Below the pieces are notes generated by a model that did not search any database, was not told where the DNA came from, and saw only the letters and a list, made by a program, of their open reading frames with translations. This document shows, one piece after another, positions 1 through 5,928 of a stretch of DNA of 5,928 nucleotides. Source of the stretch: Streptosporangiaceae bacterium (GTDB lineage Bacteria; Actinomycetota; Actinomycetes; Streptosporangiales; Streptosporangiaceae); NCBI GenBank assembly GCA_030040815.1, contig JASHSZ010000700.1, positions 1 through 5,928 on the forward strand, given 5' to 3'. A program made the translations under genes and the position numbers. Positions within the stretch are counted from its first letter, which is position 1, and each line of letters begins with the position of its first letter.

Positions 1-364
1 CCCGCAGTGGGCAAATTATCTGACGCCAGCGGCCTAAGCCGGGTGGACCTGCCGGACCGGCTCAGGAGTCGGCGAGGGGGCGCTGGCTGATCTCGATGAG
101 GTGTGGCCGGTCCGATGAGAGCGCTCTGGGCTCATGCCAGGTCCTCGACATGAGCACGGCACGTGACTGCACCTAGACAACAGCCCGGTGCGCATCACGG
201 CTCTGGCTCCCCCGGATGTCGGGCGTTATCCCGGCCCGGCCCCGCGCACCATGTGCACTTCGCTGACTTCGGCGTGGTGACAAGTTCGGGACGCGACCCG
301 CGGTGGCTCGCCTATTCGGAGCCCGCAGCCGCCTGAGATCGCGATCATGCTCGCATGGGTGGCC
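1..364. other. Left-edge region without a supported gene
   Basis: No convincing coding region is seen. Stops are frequent in all frames on both strands, and there is no start codon with a ribosome binding site leading to a recognisable protein. In frame 1 of the plus strand an open stretch runs from the left edge to a TGA at 88-90. It could be the last 29 codons of a gene convergent with the btu operon, but it uses rare TTA and CTA codons and resembles nothing I know. A 10-bp palindrome, agagcgctct, sits at 118-127. I see no tRNA, no long repeat and no mobile-element end. Confidence 0.4.
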
Positions 365-392
365 CGTTGCTAGTGCTGGAGCAATAGCAACG
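365..392 (-). terminator. Hairpin after btuD, probable operon terminator
   Basis: Perfect 8-bp arms (cgttgcta at 365-372 and tagcaacg at 385-392) enclose a 12-base loop. The loop can pair further through tgct (374-377) and agca (380-383). It lies 24 bases beyond the TAG stop of the ATPase gene, where an operon terminator would be expected. Neither side carries a run of T, so this would be the U-tract-less type often proposed in actinomycetes. The position and symmetry are read directly; the terminator role is inferred. Confidence 0.5.
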
Positions 393-415
393 AGGCATCC
401 ACGGGTACGATCTGC

Positions 416-1189
416 CTATCGCCGAGCGCGGCGGGAGACGACTGCGATGTCCCCGGTGTCGGTGGCCAGCACCTCGACGTTGGGACCGAAGTGGCTGGTC
501 AGGACGGCATCGGTGAGCACATCGGCGGGCCTGCCGGTGACGGCGATCCGGCCGCCCGACAGCAGCATGAGCCGATCGGCGAACTGGCCCGCAAGGGTCA
601 GGTCGTGAATCGCCGACAGCACGGTCAGGGACCGCTCCCGGCGCACCTCGTCGATGAGCTCCAGCGCGTCGACGCGGCGACCGAGGTCAAGCGCGCTTGT
701 CGGCTCGTCCAGGAGTAGCACTGGCGCCTCCTGGGCGATGGCCCGGGCGAGCACGACCCGCTGCAGTTCGCCGCCGGACATGGCGCGCAGCGCGCGGTCG
801 GCCATCGCGCCGAGATCGAGCCGGCCGATCGCAGCGCCGCAGACTCGCCGGTCCGCGCCGGACTCCGTGCCCAGGTAGCCGATGTGCGCAGTCCGACCGA
901 GCAGCACGTACTCCGTCACGGTCATATCGGGCGGCAGCACCGGTCGCTGCGGCACGTAGGCGATGAGCCTCGCCAGCTCGCGCCTGCGCAGGCCGGTGAC
1001 CGTCTTGCCGCCGACGGTGATCACGCCCTCGTAGGGCAGCAGCCGGGTGATCGCACCGAGCAGCGTCGTCTTGCCCGCGCCGTTCGGGCCGATGAGGGCC
1101 AGCCATTCCCCATCGGCGACCTGGCCGGCAACCGCGTCGAGCGCCAGACAGGCGCCGTAGCGAACCGTGACCTGGTCGAAGCTGATCAC
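416..1189 (-). CDS. btuD: ABC transporter ATP-binding protein, probable vitamin B12 (corrinoid) importer ATPase
   Basis: This is the cytoplasmic ATPase that would power corrinoid import through the permease encoded just upstream. The 257-residue protein carries a complete set of ABC motifs: Walker A GPNGAGKTT (34-42), Q-loop glutamine in VPQ (81), signature MSGGELQR (137-144), Walker B VLLLDEP (157-163) with catalytic Glu162, D-loop SALD (165-168) and switch histidine in AIHDL (195). Length and motif spacing fit the FecE/BtuD/HmuV family of type II importers. The start is GTG at 1189-1187, overlapping the permease stop by 4 bases (GTGA), which suggests translational coupling. It is the last gene of the operon. 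Family membership is firm. The cargo (B12 rather than iron-siderophore or haem) is inferred from the riboswitch ahead of the operon. Confidence 0.9.
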   Translation of the reverse strand: MISFDQVTVRYGACLALDAVAGQVADGEWLALIGPNGAGKTTLLGAITRLLPYEGVITVGGKTVTGLRRRELARLIAYVPQRPVLPPDMTVTEYVLLGRTAHIGYLGTESGADRRVCGAAIGRLDLGAMADRALRAMSGGELQRVVLARAIAQEAPVLLLDEPTSALDLGRRVDALELIDEVRRERSLTVLSAIHDLTLAGQFADRLMLLSGGRIAVTGRPADVLTDAVLTSHFGPNVEVLATDTGDIAVVSRRARR

Positions 1190-2409
1190 GATTCCGCCTG
1201 CCTTGCCCGGCGGGACCGGAGCACGAATAGGAAGAACGGCGCTCCGATCAGCGCGGTGATGACCCCGATGGGAACCTCGGCCGGGGCCTGGGCTGTCCGG
1301 GCCACGACGTCGGCGAGCACGAGGAATGCGGCACCGCCGATCATCGAAACCGGCATCAGCACCCGGTAGCTCGGACCGGCGGTCAGCCGGACGGCGTGCG
1401 GCACGATGATGCCGACAAAGCCGATCAGGCCGCTGACCGACACCGCGGCCGCGACGCCCAGGGTGGCGGCGATGACGATCGTCAGCCGTAGCCTCGCAAC
1501 GTCCACGCCGAGGCTGGTTGCTTCGGTCTCGCCGACCCGCAGCACGTCGAGCAGCCGGCGGTGGGCCACCAGCGCGACCGCCGCCAGCGCTACGTAGGGC
1601 AGGATCAGCCAGACCTCCGACCAGGTCGCAGCCGACAGGCCGCCAAGGATCCAGGCGTAGACGTACGCCAGCGTCTGCGTGTGCTGCTGCTGCAGGTAGG
1701 TCTGGAACGCCGTGAGCAGCGCCGCCACCGCGATGCCGGCGAGCAGGATCGAACTGGTGCCGCCGCCGGCCGTGGGCGGCTCCCCGCCGCGGCCCGCGCG
1801 GGCGCCAAGCAGATACGTGAGCGTTACGGCGCCGACCGCGCCCACGAAGGCGGCCGGCGGGGTGAGCGCCAGGCTCGCGCCCGACACCACGACGATCGTG
1901 GCGCCGAGCCCGGCCCCGGCAGCGACGCCGAGCAGGTACGGGTCGGCGAGCGGGTTCCGGAAGACGCCCTGGTACGCCGCGCCGCCTCCGGCCAGCATCG
2001 AGCCGACGAGAACCCCGAGCACGACCCGGGGCAGTCGAATCTGCCAGACGATGGCGCTGTCCAGGGCTGGCACGGCCGGGTGGCCGTGCCAGGGCAGCTT
2101 CGTCGCGATCGCGTCGAGTACCTGCAGCGGCGACAAGTCGGCCGGGCCGACGGCTGTGCCGACGATGACCGCGATCAGAAGGACGATGCTCGCGACCGTG
2201 ATGGCACGGCCCGGCTTGATCCGCCCGATGGTGACTGCGCCGTTTGGGTCGCCGCCCTGGCGCTTGCCGCCGAGTGCGAGTGCCCCGGCCGGCCGGAGGC
2301 CGGCCGGGGCACTGGACGCCGACTCGGCCGCAGGAGCCTTACCGGGCCGGTCAGCCTCCGCGCCAGCGGCGGCCCCGGCCCGGCGGGTCCTCGGCTTCGT
2401 CACGGTCAT
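1186..2409 (-). CDS. btuC: FecCD-family ABC transporter permease, probable vitamin B12 (corrinoid) permease
   Basis: This is the membrane channel of a BtuCD-type importer, expected to form a homodimer that docks with the lipoprotein outside and the ATPase inside. From about residue 70 the 407-residue protein follows the FecCD family. It has a first hydrophobic segment (about 70-90), IRLPRV (124-129), the hallmark RNPLADPYLLG (151-161), several further hydrophobic helices, GFVGIIVPHAVR (330-341) near the expected ATPase-coupling region, and a C-terminal EVPIGVITALIGAPFF (378-393). BtuC relatives are usually about 330-350 residues. The excess is an Ala/Pro/Arg-rich N-terminal extension of some 65 residues, predicted to be disordered and cytoplasmic. 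The ATG at 2409 overlaps the btuF stop by 4 bases (ATGA), and I see no better downstream start before the first membrane segment, which supports this start. The extension contains a perfect 16-bp hairpin in its DNA. The cargo is inferred from the riboswitch. Confidence 0.9.
   Translation of the reverse strand: MTVTKPRTRRAGAAAGAEADRPGKAPAAESASSAPAGLRPAGALALGGKRQGGDPNGAVTIGRIKPGRAITVASIVLLIAVIVGTAVGPADLSPLQVLDAIATKLPWHGHPAVPALDSAIVWQIRLPRVVLGVLVGSMLAGGGAAYQGVFRNPLADPYLLGVAAGAGLGATIVVVSGASLALTPPAAFVGAVGAVTLTYLLGARAGRGGEPPTAGGGTSSILLAGIAVAALLTAFQTYLQQQHTQTLAYVYAWILGGLSAATWSEVWLILPYVALAAVALVAHRRLLDVLRVGETEATSLGVDVARLRLTIVIAATLGVAAAVSVSGLIGFVGIIVPHAVRLTAGPSYRVLMPVSMIGGAAFLVLADVVARTAQAPAEVPIGVITALIGAPFFLFVLRSRRARQAES
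2279..2313. repeat. Perfect 16-bp inverted repeat with 3-base loop inside btuC
   Basis: The arm 2279-2294 (agtgccccggccggcc) is exactly complementary to 2298-2313, with only gga between them. The arms are nearly all G and C, so the RNA hairpin would be very stable. It encodes about residues 33-44 of the permease, within the non-conserved N-terminal extension and 97 bases after its start. It could act as an intra-operon attenuator or RNA-stability element, or it could be an in-frame palindromic insertion. Which of these applies cannot be told from one sequence. Confidence 0.85.
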
Positions 2410-3362
2410 GATGAGCCGGACTTCACCGCGTTGGCGACGGTCTGTAGCAACTGCACGATGCGCGGGCCCCAGCGCGAGGCGATGTCGGCGTTGAGCGCGA
2501 TGACGTGCTTGTCCTGCACCGCGGTCAGCGCGGACCAGCCGGGCCTGGCGGTTACGGACGCGAGGCTCTGGCCGCCGTTATCACCGGTGTCGGACAGCAG
2601 GATGTAGTCGGGGTTGGACTTGAGGATGAACTCCGGCGACAGCTCGGGGTAGCCGCCGGCAGCGGCCGCGCCGGTCGCGCTGTCCGCGATGCTCTTCATG
2701 CCGAGCAAGGAGAGCAGGCTCCCGATGAAGGTCGAGTCGGTTACCGAGTAGTACGGGTTAGCGCCGAGCTCGTAGTAATACGTCACCGGCTTCGAGTGCT
2801 TCGGCTCGGACTTGACGATGGCGGCGATGTCTGCACGGATCTTCTGATCTTCCGTCTGCGCCTGCGCGACGTGACCGGTGGCCTCGCCGAGCTCGGTGAT
2901 CTCGGCGTAGACGCCGGACACGTCAGCGGCGGCCGGCAGATCGAGCACCGGGATGGACAGCGCGGTGAGCTTGGCGGTGATGCCGTCGATGTTGTTGGAG
3001 ATGATCACCAGGTCCGGGTTGTAGGCGGCGACCGCCTCGGCGTTCGGCTCAAAGCCGGACAGCTTCGTCATCGGCGTGCCCTTGGGGTAGTCCGAGTAGT
3101 CGTCGACGGCCTTGACCTGCTTGCCGGCGCCGATCGCATAGAGCATCTCGGTGACGGTTGGGGACAGGGAGATGATGGCGTCTGGCCGCGAGGCGAGGTG
3201 AGTCTTGCCGGCGGCGGTGGTGACGGTGACGGGGAATCCAGCGCCGGCCGAGCCGGTGCCAGCGGAGCCGCTCTGGCTCGGGGAACTGCTGCAGGCCGCA
3301 CAGGCGGCCGCGATGAGTGCGGCGGCCACCACGGCCGACCGCGTACGGGTGATTGCCCGCAT
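2406..3362 (-). CDS. btuF: Cobalamin-type ABC transporter substrate-binding lipoprotein
   Basis: This is the extracellular membrane-anchored receptor that would capture the corrinoid and deliver it to the permease. From the ATG at 3362 it is 318 residues. A basic start (MRAITRTR) leads to a hydrophobic Ala-rich segment and cysteines at 21 and 24, either of which could be the lipidated Cys of a weak lipobox (AAAC or CAAC). A Ser/Gly-rich linker follows. The mature part matches BtuF-like class III binding proteins: ISLSPTVTEMLYAIGAG (64-80), YSDYP (89-93, as in E. coli BtuF), NPDLVIIS (115-122) and a second lobe with SNPDYILLS (249-257). The start at 3362 is chosen because GGAGG (3373-3369) lies 6 bases ahead. 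An in-frame ATG at 3368 would abut the same GGAGG with no spacing. It is the first gene of the operon, and its ribosome binding site is in the riboswitch-controlled hairpin. A ferric-siderophore cargo would be the alternative without that riboswitch. Confidence 0.88.
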   Translation of the reverse strand: MRAITRTRSAVVAAALIAAACAACSSSPSQSGSAGTGSAGAGFPVTVTTAAGKTHLASRPDAIISLSPTVTEMLYAIGAGKQVKAVDDYSDYPKGTPMTKLSGFEPNAEAVAAYNPDLVIISNNIDGITAKLTALSIPVLDLPAAADVSGVYAEITELGEATGHVAQAQTEDQKIRADIAAIVKSEPKHSKPVTYYYELGANPYYSVTDSTFIGSLLSLLGMKSIADSATGAAAAGGYPELSPEFILKSNPDYILLSDTGDNGGQSLASVTARPGWSALTAVQDKHVIALNADIASRWGPRIVQLLQTVANAVKSGSS

Positions 3363-3365
3363 GAT

Positions 3366-3389
3366 CATCCTCCGGTATCGGGGAGGACG
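3366..3389 (-). promoter_or_regulatory. Shine-Dalgarno-sequestering hairpin of btuF
   Basis: Read on the minus strand, TCCTCC (3387-3382) pairs perfectly with GGAGGA (3373-3368) across the 8-base loop CCGATACC. One G-T pair and one C-G pair extend the stem to 8 bp. GGAGG is the ribosome binding site of btuF, so the folded hairpin would hide it. The placement after a cobalamin aptamer fits the usual translational control of these riboswitches in high-GC bacteria. The pairing is seen directly; the switching role is inferred. Confidence 0.75.
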
Positions 3390-3456
3390 AAGTGCGCTTC
3401 GCTGCGACGCCGACCGGGCATCGAACGAGCCGCCCTTCCTCCGAGGACAGGTCGTT

Positions 3457-3608
3457 GGCGCGGGCCAGGCGTCCGGGCTCGTCCTCCAGTGGAGGCATCA
3501 CCGTTGCGGGACAGCGCCGGGATCACACCGGCTTCGCTGCGCACTGCGCCGCCCTGGGTACAGATCCCCCTGGGCTGGCGGCAGCTTATCGCAGCGGGCC
3601 GGCCGCGC
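3457..3608 (-). ncRNA. Cobalamin riboswitch aptamer
   Basis: On the minus strand the conserved core spans 3535-3494 and includes AAGCCGGTGTGATCCCGG, then GCGCTGTCCCGCAACGGTGA. This is the signature P5/L5 and P6 core of adenosylcobalamin-type riboswitches. The B12 box follows at 3481-3463 (CGAGCCCGGACGCCTGGCC). A P3 stem is perfect: CGCTGCG (3596-3590) with CGCAGCG (3541-3535). It encloses a further stem, GCCGCC/GGCGGC (3582-3577 with 3553-3548). P1 can form between GCGCGGCC (3608-3601) and GGCCcGCGC (3466-3458) with one bulged C. A short hairpin, CCTCC-ACT-GGAGG, lies between core and B12 box (3495-3483). The aptamer ends about 95 bases before the btuF start. It most likely lowers translation of the btu operon when cobalamin is plentiful. 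Confidence 0.93.
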
Positions 3609-4040
3609 GGGCACAATCGGTGAGCACGCAGGGCGCCGCAGGCGGCGGCTGTCCGTCGAGCGTCGCACCCGGTCCGGAACCCACCAGCAGGCAACGCGGG
3701 GTCCTGGAGGGTCGTCCCCCCGTGCAGATACCGGCGGTTGTCGCGGTAACAGCATCTGGCCCCTCCATCCCATACCTGGAGGGGCCTGCACATGATTGTC
3801 CCGCCGTGGGCTCAGTGCGGCGCGCAGCGACACGCCGGCCGGGATCGGCGAGCGGCTGCCGACGGCAACGACCTCGTTCCCTCCGCGGTTGCTCTTCACG
3901 TATCGCACTCGCCTAGTAACACAATGTGCAATGCTTCCGATAGCTAGGAAGAGGCGGGCGGCGCGAGTACCCCCGAGTTCACGCCGCCCGCCAAACCGCG
4001 TCAGCGCCGCGCCGCGCTGCACTGGCGCAGCCGGAGCCGG
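3609..4040. other. Divergent intergenic region between btu operon and dapA
   Basis: No gene is supported in these roughly 430 bases. Open frames crossing them continue into the riboswitch or antisense to dapA and resemble no protein family. The region must contain the promoter of the btu operon, but I find no convincing -35/-10 pair on the minus strand just ahead of the aptamer. The stretch 3895-3950 is less GC-rich than its surroundings and is the likeliest place for promoters. It includes a small hairpin, cttcc/ggaag (3934-3938 with 3947-3951). The one strong structure is the inverted repeat at 3758-3786. Confidence 0.5.
3758..3786. repeat. Perfect 10-bp inverted repeat with 9-base loop
   Basis: The arm ggcccctcca (3758-3767) is exactly complementary to tggaggggcc (3777-3786), separated by tcccatacc. 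No T run follows on either strand. It stands alone in the divergent region, about 150 bases upstream of the riboswitch and 270 bases upstream of dapA. It may be a U-tract-less terminator, a leader hairpin, or a binding site for a dimeric regulator. The sequence does not decide among these. Confidence 0.7.
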
Positions 4041-4046
4041 TAGCGT
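4041..4046 (+). promoter_or_regulatory. Putative -10 element for leaderless dapA mRNA
   Basis: TAGCGT fits the actinobacterial -10 pattern TAnnnT. It ends 6 bases before the ATG at 4053, so transcription starting 7 bases after the hexamer would begin exactly at the A of the start codon. There is no well-spaced Shine-Dalgarno: the nearest GGAG (4033-4036) is 16 bases from the ATG. No clear -35 is seen. Leaderless genes with this layout are common in Actinobacteria. The spacing is read directly; the promoter activity is inferred. Confidence 0.5.
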
Positions 4047-4052
4047 TTGCCT

Positions 4053-4969
4053 ATGAGCGAGACAGCAACTCTGGCTGGCCGGCAGGCGAACGTTCCGTTC
4101 GGGCGGGCGCTCACCGCGATGGTCACGCCCATGGACTCCGATGGAGCCGTCGACTACGACGGCGCCGCGCGGCTTGCCGAGTACCTGGTCACCGACATGC
4201 GGAACGACGGCCTGGTGATCAGCGGTACCACTGGTGAGTCGCCGACCACATCCGACGAAGAGAAGACCAGGCTGCTTGCCGCGGTGCTGGAAGCGGTCGG
4301 TGACCGCGCAACCATCGTCGCGGGCGTGGGCACCAACGACACCGTGCACACCTGCGAGCTGGCACAGCAGGCCGAGGCTGCAGGCGCGCACGCGCTGCTG
4401 GTGGTTACGCCGTACTACAACAAGCCACCGCAGAATGGGCTGCTGGCGCACTTCACGAAGGTGGCCGACGCCACCGGGCTGCCCGTCATGCTGTACGACA
4501 TTCCCGGCCGGACCGGGACACCGATCGCCACCGAAACGCTGGTGAGGCTCGGTGAGCACCCGCGAATCGTGGCCGTCAAGGACGCTAAGGGGGACCTGCT
4601 GGCCGGGTCCTGGGTGATGGCGCGCACGGATCTGGCGTTTTATAGCGGCGACGATCCGGTGAACCTGCCGTGGCTATCGGTCGGCGCTGTCGGCTACGTC
4701 AGCGTGCACGCGCACGTAATCGGTGACCGGCTGCACGAGATGATCGACGCTTACCTCGCGGGCCGGATCGGGGACGCGCTGGCGATCCACCGGGCGGCGC
4801 TGCCGGTGTATACCGGGATGACGCGCACCCAGGGCGTGATCACCACCAAGGCCGCGCTGACGATGCTCGGCCTGCCCGGCGGCTCTGTCCGGCCGCCGCT
4901 GGCCGACGCCACCCCTGCCGAGATCGAGCAGCTCAGGGCGGACCTGACAGCGGGCGGAGTCAAGCTTCC

Positions 4970-4973
<4 letters not shown>
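4053..4973 (+). CDS. dapA: 4-hydroxy-tetrahydrodipicolinate synthase
   Basis: This enzyme condenses pyruvate with aspartate semialdehyde, the first committed step of diaminopimelate and lysine synthesis in the cytoplasm; the products feed peptidoglycan and protein. The 306-residue length is normal. The catalytic set is complete: GTTGES (58-63) with the proton-relay threonine at 59, Tyr122 in PYYNKP, catalytic Tyr148 and Arg153 in YDIPGRTG, and the Schiff-base lysine 176 in AVKDAKGD. A further conserved segment, SGDDP, is at 198-202. The ATG at 4053 is chosen over an in-frame TTG at 4047 because of the leaderless-type -10 just upstream; GGAG at 4033 would be 10 bases from that TTG, so the longer form is possible. 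The stop overlaps the start of the RNase J gene by 4 bases. Such dapA-rnj pairs recur in actinomycetes. Confidence 0.96.

Positions 4974-5928
<955 letters not shown>

Noticed and set aside
1..90. Partial plus-strand gene end entering from the left
   Set aside because: Only 29 codons, with rare TTA and CTA codons and no recognisable sequence; kept as a note only.
303..608. Small plus-strand open frame at the btuD 3' end
   Set aside because: It overlaps the btuD coding end antisense and its protein is Arg/Ser-rich without any known motif.
1561..2607. Long plus-strand open frame opposite btuC and btuF
   Set aside because: Low-complexity Arg/Gly/Asp-rich translation typical of a high-GC antisense shadow; the minus strand encodes a clear permease and binding protein here.
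416..3362. Ferric-siderophore or haem uptake operon
   Set aside because: The protein families allow it, but a cobalamin riboswitch directly ahead and the BtuF-like YSDYP segment favour corrinoid uptake.
2505..3623. Plus-strand open frame of 372 codons opposite btuF and the riboswitch
   Set aside because: Antisense shadow; no recognisable domain, and it spans a conserved structured RNA on the other strand.
3796..3850. Possible second cobalamin core on the minus strand
   Set aside because: ATCCCGGC and GCGCCGCACTG look similar to parts of the core, but the GCCGGTG half of P5 and a B12 box are absent in the right order.
3498..4559. Long minus-strand open frame (353 codons) across the divergent region
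   Set aside because: It runs antisense through dapA and into the riboswitch aptamer, and its product resembles no family. A short stretch (KSNRGGNEVVAVGS) faintly recalls DUF397 proteins, but the rest of that domain is missing.

Overview
The window is high-GC DNA with GTG starts, 4-base gene overlaps and proteins typical of an actinomycete (Streptomyces/Frankia-like filamentous Actinobacteria). The genus cannot be named from the sequence. Five protein genes are supported, in two divergent blocks.

The left block (minus strand, 416-3620) is a vitamin B12 (corrinoid) uptake operon. A cobalamin riboswitch (about 3457-3608) lies upstream of a lipoprotein that binds the substrate (btuF-like, 2406-3362). 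It is followed by a membrane permease (btuC-like, 1186-2409) and an ABC ATPase (btuD-like, 416-1189). The three genes overlap by 4 bases at each junction (ATGA, GTGA), so they are probably translationally coupled. The riboswitch is the main evidence that the cargo is a corrinoid rather than a ferric siderophore or haem, since the proteins alone could be either. Between the aptamer and btuF a hairpin sequesters the Shine-Dalgarno sequence, so control is probably at translation initiation: cobalamin bound, SD hidden, uptake off. A hairpin 24 bases past the btuD stop may end the transcript.

The right block (plus strand, 4053-5928) is dapA (4-hydroxy-tetrahydrodipicolinate synthase, lysine/diaminopimelate pathway), overlapped by 4 bases by a ribonuclease J gene that runs off the right edge. 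The dapA-rnj pair is a common actinobacterial arrangement. The dapA start has a -10-like hexamer exactly placed for a leaderless mRNA.

The divergent region between the blocks (3609-4040) holds no supported gene but contains a perfect 10-bp inverted repeat. The left end (1-364) also holds no supported gene. The observations most worth a second look are the riboswitch expression platform (repeated GGAGGA elements, a copied P3 strand) and a perfect 16-bp hairpin inside the poorly conserved N-terminal extension of btuC. I did not see a wholly new system; the novelty is in regulation.
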